Shown one piece after another: positions 43,901-53,566 of a DNA stretch of 64,000 bases. The first letter of the stretch is position 1, and every line of letters begins with the position of its first letter. A program made the position numbers and the translations under genes. This stretch comes from an uncultured Collinsella sp. Its GTDB lineage: Bacteria > Actinomycetota > Coriobacteriia > Coriobacteriales > Coriobacteriaceae. The stretch lies in NCBI GenBank assembly GCA_937943045.1, contig CALEBN010000043.1, positions 1 to 64,000 on the forward strand, given 5' to 3'. A model generated the notes under the pieces. It searched no databases, had not been told where the DNA came from, and worked only from the letters and a program-made list of their open reading frames with translations.

Positions 43901-46900
43901 GCCGGATTTGTAGGTGTTGCTGTCCATGAGCACGTTTACCAGATGGAACTGGCCGCGCCCGTCGCCCATAATGCCGCCGTTGGACCTTTCGCTAAACGTG
44001 GTGTTGGATACCTTTGTGTTGGTGACGTCGATGACGACGGATCCGCTGTTACTCGCGTTATTCGCGCCCAGCAGACCGCCGCTCCAGTTACCCTTAATCG
44101 TAGCGTTCTCGATCGCGATGTTGTTGCAGGCTATATTCACATTGCTGAAGAAGTAGCCGATAAGCCCTCCCGAGCATTTACCGGTGCCGGCGATGCTGAC
44201 ATTCTTGACATTGCAGTCGTCGAACCAGTACTTGTTGAGGCTACCGCTACTCGTAACCTCACCAATCAGGCCGCCCGCATTGTAGATGCTATTGTTCGTT
44301 CCGGTCTCATCGCCGATGACGGCGTTCTCGGTGCCGACTCTGCCATCAATGCGCACGTTGCTCATAGAAATAACGCCGCCACGGGCGCGTCCGACCACGC
44401 CGCCGGCGCCCATATGGTCATCGGAGTTCGACCCGGTGGCTAGCACGTTTACCCCAGAGATGACTGCCGTGCTCGACGGGACTACCTCGGTGGTGCTGAT
44501 TTTGGTGTTGACCGAGATATCGCTTCTTTCGACATAGCCGAGCACGCCGCCCACGTAGGGCACTGTCCCTGTGGCAGTTATGGTCGAGTTTTTGCCAACG
44601 GTCCTTTCACTCACCCCTGTGCCTGCGGTTGTCCACACGCCGCACGCCGAGGCAACCGTACCCACGTAGCCGCCAACGTTCTTCTCGCCCGTGACGTTAA
44701 GGTCGGTATATGAGCAGTCATAGAGATACGCGGTCGCTCGTGCGTCGCTGAACGCAACCATATAGGTTCTGTCCTTGCTTAAACTTCGGCTGGCGCGGCC
44801 CGAGCTGCCAAGAAGCCCTCCCACGCTCTTTGCGCCCGACACGGTGCAGTTATTCATCTGCACGTTGCGGTAGACGCCGCACGTGTTGCCATCGTAGTTA
44901 GCCGTTGCGCCCGCCAAAAGACCGGTGCCGATAAGGTCGTTCGATGCCGTTCCCGTTGTGGCGCCGCCGTTGGCGGCGATATAGGTGAGCGCTACATTGC
45001 AGCTGCTAAAGGTAAGGTCTTTGACCTGAGCTCCACCGTTCGCGGTGACGCTCTGCCCCACATTGGTGGAGGTGAACATCACGGTGCTGAACAGGCCGCC
45101 TACGCCCGAGACCTTATAGTCGTCGTCGGCGTATTCGACGGCGCCGTAGGCAACGTCTTTGGTGCCCACCGTGATGGTGGCTCCGTTGCCGTCGATCGTG
45201 GCCACGTGCGGCGTGATGCGGTCGCGATCGGTGGTCGTCTCGTTCGAGTTGCAGGCATTGGAATAGTAGCGGCCGTTGAGACCCACATATCCTGTGCCGT
45301 AGCCGGTCATATCGTAGGTGGTGCCCTGCTTGAACTCCAAGCTCATGCCGATCGATTTCGACGCGCACACATAGCCCGTTTGGTAGTCGGCAGCATAGGA
45401 CGCCACCAGGTAGGGCGAGTTCACATCGCCATCAGGGTCAAGCGGGCCGTGCCACCCCTGCTTGCCGGGGGCTTTCTGGTCGTCGTTTTTGGCAGTCTCG
45501 AAATCGCCGGCAGCGCTCATAGGCTTGCCCACGCAGTCGTAGCTGGCATTTCGCACCTTGCCATATTCCTTGTTGCCAAACAGGTAGCCTTCTATCGCCG
45601 GATCTTGCGTATCGCTGCCCCAGTACGCCTTGGAGCCACGGAACACACCGTAATTGGCATAGTTAGTATGTGCCGCGCCAGCGCCCGCGCCCGAGCTAAT
45701 GATGGCCGAGAGCAACAAAAGGCCTTGGGGATTTTCCACCGTAGTCACGGGCGCCTCAGCGTTGGTGCCGATGTACTTATTGTCGGTGCCCGTGGTGGTG
45801 ACACAGGGGGTTCCCTTGTTTATGAGCTCGTTGATTTTGTAGTTGGCGTCACCGTTATCGACGTTGCAGCCCTCGCTAAAGGCATAGCCGTCGATCACGC
45901 GGCCAACGTAAGGGTTATCGTACTGGTCATACTTTGCGGCATCTTCCTCAATGGGCTTGTACTTTTTGTTCTTTGTACCACCACGCCACGAGGTGCCCAT
46001 GTTGCGGAAAATCACGCCGCCACCCGCAATGGCACCAACATAACCGCCGATGGGAACAAGGTGCGAGTCGCCAGCAACGGTAAAGTCGTACGTCGTCGAG
46101 CCACTATTTGGATCGTTTACGACCACACCATCAATAATGTTATCGCCGCCAAGAATGCAGCCGATAACGCCGCCGAAAAACGCTGTCGGAACGCCGTCCG
46201 CATCCTTATCAGAATAAGTAATAGTCGCGTGCGCATTCACATAGTTGATGTTGAGATTGCGCACCACGCTGCCGTAGCTATAGGGAATGAGGCCGCGAAG
46301 CTCGCCCTTGTTATTTTCAATCTCAATTGTTGCAGACCCAGATGAGCGAGGGTTGCCAACAATAACGCCACGGAACGGATTAGCCTTGTTGCCAAATCCG
46401 CCAAACGAGGCCGCATCGACGGTAATCTTATTGCCCTCAGGAGGCTCAATGCTGTAATACGCGCTCTGCACGTAACGGTGCATCGTTTCGTCTTTTAGCG
46501 TCTGCGTCGGATCGGTCTTTTCGCCAACCTTTTTCTCCCATTTACTCTCGCTTGGATTGCTCTGCTTATAGACGTACACGACCTCGTTGTCGGTATTTGG
46601 CTTGGCGCTCCGTCGCATGCAAAGCTCGGATTGATTGGCGGCAATAGTGACTTCCCAGCCATCCAACGCCACGCTGTTGTTGATGTAGTTAGCGATGGTG
46701 TACATTTCCGTCGCGTCCTTAACGGTGTACGGATCGCCATACGTACCGCATCCCGTCATCAGGTTAGAGATGCGCTGGTTAACCTTGATTTCGTGATACT
46801 GGACGCCATCCTCGGTGACTTTTCCCTTGGCTACATAAGGAAGATAGTCGCTAAACCAAGGCCTTTCGGCATCCGTCGACTCGCCCTTTACCTTTACAAA

Positions 46901-49900
46901 CCCTTCGTTGGTGCCATACGTCGCCTTATCGTAATACCAAAGTTGCTTGCCGGAGTACTCCCCCTTGGCATCGATTTCGCTTCCATATGTCACCTTGCCC
47001 GCATCGGCTTCAGCCCTAGTAAAGGTATAGTCCGCAGAGCCCGTACCCGTACTTTTGTAGCCAAAACTCTCCAGCAGGCTCGCATGGGTGAAGATCGTAT
47101 CGTTCTTTTTGCTGGGCAAGCTGATTTGCTCAAACTTCGCCGTCACCTGATCGGAATTTTTTCCCACGCCGAGTCTGCCGAAGAGCGAGGTCGCCGCCGT
47201 GGCCCCTTTCGCGTAACTAAGGGTTGAAATATTCTTAGCGCTCAGGTTCACGCATGTCTGCATCTCGTTGATAAGCAGAGGAGCGTAACTGGTATTGCCA
47301 TTCACACCGTCGACCTTCAAGCCGTCGAGTGTCAGACCATCTATCTCGAGCTGCGCCACATTAGTCTCATTGATGGGCCCATAGATACAGCGGCACACAA
47401 GCGCACCAGACGAGCTTCCCGCATCGTTCACAACAGAGCCCACGGTGCCAGCAAGCGTGACGTTTTCGACATTAAGGTCGCCCGTATGGGTTCCGATGAG
47501 AGCGCAGTGCATATTTTCGTGCTGCGTGGCTTCGCTATTCTTTTTGTTACCTTCTTGCTCAGCTTTAATGTCGGAATAATGGAACGTAATCGTTGCATTA
47601 TTCACAGTAACCGTTGAGCCCTTCGCGGGGTCAGTAGGATAGAAACTGTATCCATCTAAATTGATTTCCACGCCCGCGCTGTCGCTCGTGCCAATATTGT
47701 TTCCTTGGAAAATAGCCTGATTCCCCGGAATGACATAGTCCTGAATCGCGCTAGGAGCATACAGGTACGCACACCAAAGTAATAAGTACTCTGCGGAGTT
47801 CATCCAATTGTCTTTGCTGGCGTTTTCCGGATTGCTGCCTACCTCCGCATATGCTTTGTCAAGATTGTAGTAATACCTCGTCCAGGCATTCGTTTTGTGG
47901 TTACTGCCGAAAGCCGACCGATTCTGATAGCTGTTGTCACTTCCCGGCTCTCCACTCATGTTGAGCTTGCCGCCATTGGCACCGTCATTGGTATGCAGCG
48001 AAACGACAACGTTCCATTCGCCATCAATAAGCTTGCTGCCGGCTTCGTTGCCATAGGCAGGCTTAGTGCCATTGCCAACCCATTCATCAAACGAAGTATC
48101 ACTGTCGTCGCTTTTGATTGCCGTGTTGTTGATTTTCACGCCATTGCCTGCAGCAGCATTGACCTTATATGCAGTATCCCAACTTGCCCTGTTCTCCAAG
48201 TACAAGCCGCTATAAGTTTCTACTCCATATGTTGAGGAATTCTCCGTCCTGCCACCTCGGCCGATGAGCAGGCCAAGCACCGCTGCCTTATCGGCATTAA
48301 TGGTTGCGTTCGAAAGATCGATGGCGTAGTCGTTGATGATCCAGTGGCCACTGGCGGCGTATACGAGACCGCCGACCTCGGCAGAGCTATTTGCGGTCAC
48401 GGTCGTTTTGTTGGTAGTTTTGAGGGCGTAGGTGCTGTCGCTGGTATTCGCAGCATCGCCAATGGTGACGATGGCGTTGCCCCAGCTGTAGCCCAGAAGA
48501 CCACCGGCGCCGTTGAGCTTGTCGCCGTTCTTGCCCACGGTCATAGCGAATTCACTAAAGCTAAGACCGGTAATGGTAACGTACTTCTCGTTCGATCCCT
48601 GCACAATGCGGCCAATAAGGCCGCCGACCTGTGCAATCTTGCCGCCGGCGCAATCGCCAGTTTTGATTTTGCCGCCGACTTCGAGGCGCGTAACATTGAA
48701 TGTCGAGGTACAGTCGCCCACATTGCCGATGGCGCCGCCAATGCGCATATTGCCGTTAAGCGTTTGAGCTTTAGTGATGGTCGCCTGGGCCTTGCTGTTG
48801 CCCTCAAACGCAACCGTAGAAGCCGCTGACACGCTGCCCGCAATACCACCAATGTTCACTTCGTTGCTGAACGTATCATCACACGCGATATTCGTTTTGC
48901 ACGTTACGCCAGACAATGACAGGTTGCCGACGATGGTACCTGCAAGCGACCCGGCATCGATAGCCGAACCGTTATCGAACTTCATGGAGCCAGCGATTGT
49001 GACGTTGGAGATGGTTGCGCCGTTGACGGCCGCGAACAAGCCCAAGCGACCGTGGCGGTAGATTTTGCCGTTGCCGTCGCTCGTGTCATTGCCGTCGAGC
49101 ACAGCTTCACCACGCTTGCCGTACGGCTCGCCGACGGCAAGGTTGATTGTGCCGTTGCCATTTGTGCCGCCGCCGTTCAACGTTCCCGAGAAAACTTGCG
49201 AGCCGTCTGCACGATCCTGCGTGAAACCCGTCAGGCCCGTGCCTTTGAGATCAATAGTGCCGTTCACTGTAATGGTCGAGGGCTGCAAGATGTTCGGGTT
49301 GTTTTCAGAAACGCCCTCGACCATGGAGTAGTAGCCGTTGGTTTGCCAGGTGATTGCAAGTTTGGCGAAATCCTCAACAGAGGTTAGGGTGTAGGCACCG
49401 CCGCCTGATGTCAGCGACGTCGGCAAGGTCAACTTGTGCGAGTTCGGATCGAGCGCAATAAAGCTATTGCCCAAGCCCTTACCCAAGCGAATGACCTCGC
49501 CGTAGGTCGCGATGTCGTCTGTCTTTGAAGCAGTATTGCTACGTTTGAAGGTCCAGCCCGTAATGCCCTGGTCGGTCAATTTGTCGCCAGAGCCATCGCC
49601 GACAGCAAAAATCAACGCGTTGTGGTTCTCGTATACGAGCTGGCCCGTCGTGCTGTTTTCGGCAAAACTTGCGCCCGACAGATCCGTGATGCCGCTGAAT
49701 TTGATTACAGCATTCCACGCGGAGCCCGCAATTCCCGCGGCACGGTTGCTTTGCGCCTTACCGATAGGATTGTCGCTTGTAAGTTTGAAATCTCGCACGT
49801 CAAGGACATTGCGCGTGTCGACAACGCCCACGGCGCCACCGAACTTTCCGGCGTCCGTTCGCGCCGAAGCATCTCCCTTGCACGCAACCGTCACGCCGTC

Positions 49901-51664
49901 GAGCACAACGGCGACAGGCTGCGAATTGGAGTCCGCGCTATCGCCAACATAGCCAACAACACCGCCCGTATTGGACAGCTTGCCCGCAAGTTCAAACTCA
50001 ATTGAGCACGTTTTGTTATCCGCATCCTTTTGGACCACAAAGGCGCGCAGCAGCTCATCGACGCCTTTTGCCGTCGCAAACACCTTGCCGACAAGGCCAC
50101 CGTAGCTGCCGTTGAAGCTAACTTCTTCCGGTAAGGTGAACTTGCTCTTATACGTTCCGCCTTGCACCACGATGTCGCCATTAGAAATATCGGCCACACC
50201 AAAAAGGGCGCCGGCGCGTTGCGATGCGCCAAGCGTCACAAGCTTGCCCAGGTCGAACATATTGGGCTTAACGATAAATCCTTGCGCAAAGCTCACGTCG
50301 CCGATGACGCCACCGGAGCAAGCGCTGTCTTTATCGCCGACGTTGCACGCCGGCTTAACCGTTACGCCATCAGCGATGTTGAGCGTGAGGTTGGTGGCCT
50401 TACCGATAAGACCGCCCGCCGCGTTTTTACCTGCGACGCTCAGCGCCGAGACATCGATGCCAGTTGGTAGGGCGACGGTGGCACCCTCCCGCGCCTCGCC
50501 GATAAGACCCCCCGCGTTGGCATCAGCGGCTGTCGCGTTGATAGTGGGGGTACCGTCGAGTTTGTCCGGCAGGGCGAGGCCAGCAAGCGTAAGCGATGCT
50601 CCTTCGACAAGGGTGTTCACAAGCAAGCCCATGTTGCCTGCGCTCGATTGCATATCGACTGCCAGGGGGCTGTTCGCGCTTGTCGTGTAGGTGGCATTAA
50701 GTGCAATCGCGCCCGTGACCTCGCCCACAAGCGGCGAGGTGAGCTTGCAGATGTCCTTTTCGGTATCGCTTTTGGGCGTGCCCACGGTAACGGTGGCAGC
50801 AAGCGTCTTGTCCGCGCCCGTGACCTTTGCGGCCACGATGGGCTGGGCATCGGTACCCTTCCAGGTGAGCTTTACGGTGCTGTTGGCGTCGCTGAGCTCG
50901 ATGTTGTTGAAGAGCGTCTTGTTGACGGTCAGGGTCCTGTCGCCGAGGTTGAGCGCGCCTTTGAAAGGGTAGGCATCGCTGCCGAAGCCCTGGAACGTGA
51001 GGCTACCCAGGCCGTCCACGATCTCCGCGCCGCACACGTCGAAGTCGATGCCGGTCGAGCCACCTTTGGAGATGTTCGCGTTCTGGTAGATGGCGGGATC
51101 GGTATTGGAGATGGCGATAAGGTCGGCGTTGGACTCAAAGGTAATGGCCGTAACGGCGTCCGAGTCGTCAGTGATGACATCGCCGTCACCCAACACGCGC
51201 CTGAGGGCCTCGACAGTAGCGATGGTGGGGGCAGTGTTTGCCTGATCAGCAGCATCCGCGTCCGCGTCATCCGCTTGTTCTTCGTCAGCAGCACCCTCAT
51301 CGGCAGCCGCATCGTCTTGGGACGCGTCGCCCTCCGCTGGAGCATCGCCGCTGGTGGTTCCATCGGTCGTGGAGTCCTGCGATTCGCCAGCGTTGGTAGA
51401 ACCGTCGCCGCCCTCGGTGGCGCCCGCATCGGCGCCCGGAGTCGTCGCGGCATCATCAGATGTAGCCTGGTCAGCATCTTGCAGCGAGGTGGCCACGGCA
51501 TCCTGTACGGAGCGGGCAGTATTGCCCGCGGCGCGCGCGGCGGAGACGGACGCCTCCATAACGGCGTCGAGCTCTTGCGCGAACACCTCTGTGGAAGGCG
51601 CGAGCGCCTGGAAAATCATGATCGCAGTCAGGCATGCGGTTGTTATGCGCTTTGCCGTTCTCAT
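40997..51664 (-). CDS. Giant secreted beta-helix-like surface protein (3555 residues)
   Basis: A signal peptide (1-29, cut after VFA) is followed by an Ala/Asp/Thr-rich low-complexity stretch (about 35-145). Most of residues 300-2700 consists of many short GLUG-like repeats, strings such as GGLIG, GGVVGYV, GGLLGSS and VGGYVGTV at irregular intervals, which predict an extended right-handed beta-helix as in adhesins. Residues from about 2800 hold several Ig-like or beta-sandwich segments. The protein ends HETETN: no LPXTG motif, membrane helix, or cell-wall-binding repeats are seen. It is preceded in the operon by three anchored exported proteins. Adhesion or polymer binding is probable but inferred. 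Confidence 0.82.
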   Translation of the reverse strand: MRTAKRITTACLTAIMIFQALAPSTEVFAQELDAVMEASVSAARAAGNTARSVQDAVATSLQDADQATSDDAATTPGADAGATEGGDGSTNAGESQDSTTDGTTSGDAPAEGDASQDDAAADEGAADEEQADDADADAADQANTAPTIATVEALRRVLGDGDVITDDSDAVTAITFESNADLIAISNTDPAIYQNANISKGGSTGIDFDVCGAEIVDGLGSLTFQGFGSDAYPFKGALNLGDRTLTVNKTLFNNIELSDANSTVKLTWKGTDAQPIVAAKVTGADKTLAATVTVGTPKSDTEKDICKLTSPLVGEVTGAIALNATYTTSANSPLAVDMQSSAGNMGLLVNTLVEGASLTLAGLALPDKLDGTPTINATAADANAGGLIGEAREGATVALPTGIDVSALSVAGKNAAGGLIGKATNLTLNIADGVTVKPACNVGDKDSACSGGVIGDVSFAQGFIVKPNMFDLGKLVTLGASQRAGALFGVADISNGDIVVQGGTYKSKFTLPEEVSFNGSYGGLVGKVFATAKGVDELLRAFVVQKDADNKTCSIEFELAGKLSNTGGVVGYVGDSADSNSQPVAVVLDGVTVACKGDASARTDAGKFGGAVGVVDTRNVLDVRDFKLTSDNPIGKAQSNRAAGIAGSAWNAVIKFSGITDLSGASFAENSTTGQLVYENHNALIFAVGDGSGDKLTDQGITGWTFKRSNTASKTDDIATYGEVIRLGKGLGNSFIALDPNSHKLTLPTSLTSGGGAYTLTSVEDFAKLAITWQTNGYYSMVEGVSENNPNILQPSTITVNGTIDLKGTGLTGFTQDRADGSQVFSGTLNGGGTNGNGTINLAVGEPYGKRGEAVLDGNDTSDGNGKIYRHGRLGLFAAVNGATISNVTIAGSMKFDNGSAIDAGSLAGTIVGNLSLSGVTCKTNIACDDTFSNEVNIGGIAGSVSAASTVAFEGNSKAQATITKAQTLNGNMRIGGAIGNVGDCTSTFNVTRLEVGGKIKTGDCAGGKIAQVGGLIGRIVQGSNEKYVTITGLSFSEFAMTVGKNGDKLNGAGGLLGYSWGNAIVTIGDAANTSDSTYALKTTNKTTVTANSSAEVGGLVYAASGHWIINDYAIDLSNATINADKAAVLGLLIGRGGRTENSSTYGVETYSGLYLENRASWDTAYKVNAAAGNGVKINNTAIKSDDSDTSFDEWVGNGTKPAYGNEAGSKLIDGEWNVVVSLHTNDGANGGKLNMSGEPGSDNSYQNRSAFGSNHKTNAWTRYYYNLDKAYAEVGSNPENASKDNWMNSAEYLLLWCAYLYAPSAIQDYVIPGNQAIFQGNNIGTSDSAGVEINLDGYSFYPTDPAKGSTVTVNNATITFHYSDIKAEQEGNKKNSEATQHENMHCALIGTHTGDLNVENVTLAGTVGSVVNDAGSSSGALVCRCIYGPINETNVAQLEIDGLTLDGLKVDGVNGNTSYAPLLINEMQTCVNLSAKNISTLSYAKGATAATSLFGRLGVGKNSDQVTAKFEQISLPSKKNDTIFTHASLLESFGYKSTGTGSADYTFTRAEADAGKVTYGSEIDAKGEYSGKQLWYYDKATYGTNEGFVKVKGESTDAERPWFSDYLPYVAKGKVTEDGVQYHEIKVNQRISNLMTGCGTYGDPYTVKDATEMYTIANYINNSVALDGWEVTIAANQSELCMRRSAKPNTDNEVVYVYKQSNPSESKWEKKVGEKTDPTQTLKDETMHRYVQSAYYSIEPPEGNKITVDAASFGGFGNKANPFRGVIVGNPRSSGSATIEIENNKGELRGLIPYSYGSVVRNLNINYVNAHATITYSDKDADGVPTAFFGGVIGCILGGDNIIDGVVVNDPNSGSTTYDFTVAGDSHLVPIGGYVGAIAGGGVIFRNMGTSWRGGTKNKKYKPIEEDAAKYDQYDNPYVGRVIDGYAFSEGCNVDNGDANYKINELINKGTPCVTTTGTDNKYIGTNAEAPVTTVENPQGLLLLSAIISSGAGAGAAHTNYANYGVFRGSKAYWGSDTQDPAIEGYLFGNKEYGKVRNASYDCVGKPMSAAGDFETAKNDDQKAPGKQGWHGPLDPDGDVNSPYLVASYAADYQTGYVCASKSIGMSLEFKQGTTYDMTGYGTGYVGLNGRYYSNACNSNETTTDRDRITPHVATIDGNGATITVGTKDVAYGAVEYADDDYKVSGVGGLFSTVMFTSTNVGQSVTANGGAQVKDLTFSSCNVALTYIAANGGATTGTASNDLIGTGLLAGATANYDGNTCGVYRNVQMNNCTVSGAKSVGGLLGSSGRASRSLSKDRTYMVAFSDARATAYLYDCSYTDLNVTGEKNVGGYVGTVASACGVWTTAGTGVSERTVGKNSTITATGTVPYVGGVLGYVERSDISVNTKISTTEVVPSSTAVISGVNVLATGSNSDDHMGAGGVVGRARGGVISMSNVRIDGRVGTENAVIGDETGTNNSIYNAGGLIGEVTSSGSLNKYWFDDCNVKNVSIAGTGKCSGGLIGYFFSNVNIACNNIAIENATIKGNWSGGLLGANNASNSGSVVIDVTNTKVSNTTFSERSNGGIMGDGRGQFHLVNVLMDSNTYKSGSKQGVLLGEVDTGDNKYSLSAAGVNVKPGDGKTTSDLPPMVYTTNTAAVNKKTYIAFGDYNDRLDVPGKDTTLYGADDTATTAASPYVTTSPVSTLAVRASNDDTTDRYLFGDGAAIDTATTIQSQAGESVPGRYTYTNISGINDDGTYQNKKTYSADNSKSTFNTNNVTSGKKVATDFPVLMIPGNDTTTVEKYLNIVTNGGFSDARRLNGSAKHVTATAEVFSLANNGAFVKDAIASQTPTLKVLNNGTSSMVFRASTDWDNERGRFTLLTVTFSEAGQSYRVQVPIIVKRMLEIDFTATYSEGANFKAADYATKYDKHVLVSSGDTMTGYLTWTYGSARGEAVDYGWNTLLEAGGSMGPLNKSITFGATLPEGTQLTLVDTAHNNREYHCTVGAGGAASAKLTDFVDAGNNAYVEPWLSEIVGVAAKEDKDGAWVKLTDAEVEGKSQVELEKAAGAKVGGAYYRARTSSDTMGTFYTLSVAEEEPKSEDFYLVVRTPAGSAGVNGYTATTVDTSLNEHINYLLRGKIAADDKAAEDGHQNTASTYSVTSNYTHGLIDNNKDGIKQMELHDVTYPLTMEVSDTVKFDPNQQYTSSDALYYQLDSSLVNYGKNGSAAGAHGYPTGTQGTYSFYVTVGGKYYVPHASTVNGKTKWTWGEATAEDHRAATGVWTADGTDMKLTLADAGLGAIDLSGIREIAKNHGSEFTITMEANLAMTEPACQAGIIASQNGGTDKYTKPNYRAYLSTNDETLSTSSNSAYIDGMAGYYRMDVGSSTIAFEASKKSQLGINIDDLKSADGEIALVGTYDLSKLAGAEAMISNASTVTYTLSLQKRRQDDGRYDAVNNISSYITVLGSDKLANGSLSADGKNYVFTDSKGTGGAFATRDGNGLAFKHAFRVKVNTDVEGRRQTYANYRLVLTAHMSGVGVNDTPVNASNLAGYANSDYVTYTLARINTKGIPHETETN

Positions 51665-51733
51665 CTGGTCCTACCTCGTTCTATCTCTTGCCCCATGCGG
51701 GGTCTCAAAATCTATGCTTGCGGATCGCTTCGG

Positions 51734-52735
51734 CTAGTTCTGTGCGGCCGAACACGTAACTTTGATGTCGTCGGCATCCCAGCCGGTCGGCTTACCGGTG
51801 CCCGCTCGGTAAAAGGTAATAATTTCCGAGCCGGGAGATGCATCATATTCGACCGAGCCGCCGTTGACGGTTTTCTGCACGTCAACGTTCTCGTGGTTCT
51901 GCTTAAAGAACGGGTCGAGCTCGATCCCGCTTCTCCACGTGAGCCTTACCCTTGTCGTGACGCCCGTAACGGTCACGCGATAGTTGTAGGCGTCAAAAGC
52001 GTCGATACCTGAATTCTCGTCGACCCACTCGCCCGAAACGCCCGAAGCCGTCACCTCTGCACGCTCGGAAGGCGCAATCTTGGCGGCGAGCCATTTTAGG
52101 TTGGTGCCAGGGCTATTGGAGCCGACCCGGGCCTTAACGGTAAAGGATGCTTTGTTGAGGTCTGCCTTGGAAAACGTAACCTTATAGGTATACATGGTTG
52201 CCTTGTTGGCAGGGAAGGAAAGGTCGACCGTGCCGCCCGCCGTCAGCGTGGGCGAACCGCTTATCCTCCAAGCTTTCGTCGTTCCCGTCGCCTCCACGCT
52301 CAGCGTCGCGTTAACGTCCTTGTCGTTGACCTTGTTCTTGTCGCCCAGCAGATGGTTGTAAATGCGAAAGGTAAAAGAGCAGTTTTTCCCACTCGTGTCG
52401 ACGATGACGCTTCGGACGGCAATGTCCCCGTCATTCAGCGTCTCATTCGTGTAGCCCGTAAGCATGTCCGAGGCAAACAGCGCCTGCGACGTGCCCGAAA
52501 CAGCAACCGACTTAAGAAAGTCACCCGCCAAAAAGGCCGTGTAGGTAAGGTAGGTACCCGCCACAATCGCGACGGCGCATAGCAGCAGCGCAACAGCCCA
52601 CAGGCGCTTGCGCACTTTAGAAGCAGGGGCCGCCGACTCTGCGCAGCAAGGCTCTGTCTTAGACTCATCAACCTGTGCAAAGTGTTTGCCAGCAGGCCTC
52701 GCGATTTCATTTTGTTCATTCTCGTCTTTTCGCAT
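51734..52735 (-). CDS. Membrane-anchored exported protein, giant-protein operon
   Basis: 333 residues. A 43-residue charged cytoplasmic N-terminus, one membrane helix (44-66) and a beta-rich extracytoplasmic domain (70-333) with no recognised motif. It resembles in layout the SipW/TasA-dependent exported proteins, without the typical signal. It lies 69 bases upstream of the giant gene and 24 bases downstream of the second anchored protein, with AGGGAGGGG before its ATG. Possibly it binds or displays the giant protein. No database family was recognised. Confidence 0.65.
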   Translation of the reverse strand: MRKDENEQNEIARPAGKHFAQVDESKTEPCCAESAAPASKVRKRLWAVALLLCAVAIVAGTYLTYTAFLAGDFLKSVAVSGTSQALFASDMLTGYTNETLNDGDIAVRSVIVDTSGKNCSFTFRIYNHLLGDKNKVNDKDVNATLSVEATGTTKAWRISGSPTLTAGGTVDLSFPANKATMYTYKVTFSKADLNKASFTVKARVGSNSPGTNLKWLAAKIAPSERAEVTASGVSGEWVDENSGIDAFDAYNYRVTVTGVTTRVRLTWRSGIELDPFFKQNHENVDVQKTVNGGSVEYDASPGSEIITFYRAGTGKPTGWDADDIKVTCSAAQN

Positions 52736-52759
52736 CTGGCACCCCTCCCTTCCTACTTA

Positions 52760-53566
52760 TTAGTTGCCGCTCGTGACGCGAGCGATTAGATAAACCATGT
52801 CGGTCTCTTTGACGTTGGAGACCGTCTTTCCGTTTACGGTCACAACGCCCGGATTCCACGTGCACTCGATGATGAAGTTCGTGGCGTCGTTGGCCGTGTT
52901 GTTCTTATCGCTGTAACCGTCGAGCTGACTCTTTGTGAACTCGTGATACCGGTAGAGCGGGCGCGCGTTTTTCTGGACATTCACGTACGAGCCGTACGTC
53001 GGGTCGTTTGCCTCAAGCTCTTTAGCCAACGCACTTGTCCCGTCCGCGGAGTTGATAAAATCGAACTCAATCGGGGTGCTGCTCTTCTTGCTCCATGAGT
53101 AGGTGCGGTTGAGCCCGTCGAGGCCGACCACATCTCCCTTCGTTGCCGACGATTCGTTGACCGTCACGTGGTACACATTGATTGTCAGCCCCGTGATATT
53201 CGTGGTATTTGCCACCTGCAGCTCAAACGCTTGACCGCCGGCAGCGGGATCGCCATTGTCGCTCCGCACACAAAACGCGCGACGAACGGTCACGGTACCG
53301 TTGGAGTTTTTCACATCACCGCGCGACTCGTCATACGAAATCTCGATGGGCTCGATGCTCGTCTGGTTGGGACCCATGATCTTAAGCTGTGCGGGCGTTT
53401 GAATCTTGCCCACCGTAGACAGACTTTTGCTGCCCACAAACCACGAGAGCGACAAGCCGATAATAAGAACGATTGCTGCCAGCAGCACCAAGACCGCGAG
53501 GGTCTGTGCACGGTGGTTTTCTATCCAATTGCGGGCGTCGCCGAGGCGTGTTTGCATGGTACTCAT
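52760..53566 (-). CDS. TasA-like membrane-anchored exported protein, giant-protein operon
   Basis: 268 residues. Membrane helix 21-42, then SWFVGSKSLSTVGKIQTPAQ, which resembles the region after the anchor in SipW-dependent proteins of the TasA type. A beta-sandwich-like domain follows. No SipW-like signal peptidase is in the window. Its start overlaps the stop of the upstream gene (ATGA). Confidence 0.62.
   Translation of the reverse strand: MSTMQTRLGDARNWIENHRAQTLAVLVLLAAIVLIIGLSLSWFVGSKSLSTVGKIQTPAQLKIMGPNQTSIEPIEISYDESRGDVKNSNGTVTVRRAFCVRSDNGDPAAGGQAFELQVANTTNITGLTINVYHVTVNESSATKGDVVGLDGLNRTYSWSKKSSTPIEFDFINSADGTSALAKELEANDPTYGSYVNVQKNARPLYRYHEFTKSQLDGYSDKNNTANDATNFIIECTWNPGVVTVNGKTVSNVKETDMVYLIARVTSGN

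Noticed and set aside
40997..51664. Sortase anchor on the giant protein
   Set aside because: The last residues have no LPXTG-like motif, hydrophobic helix or basic tail.
40997..51664. Sequencing join of several genes into one 10.7-kb frame
   Set aside because: The frame is open throughout, has repeats of one type, one signal peptide and one terminator, so a real single gene is favoured.
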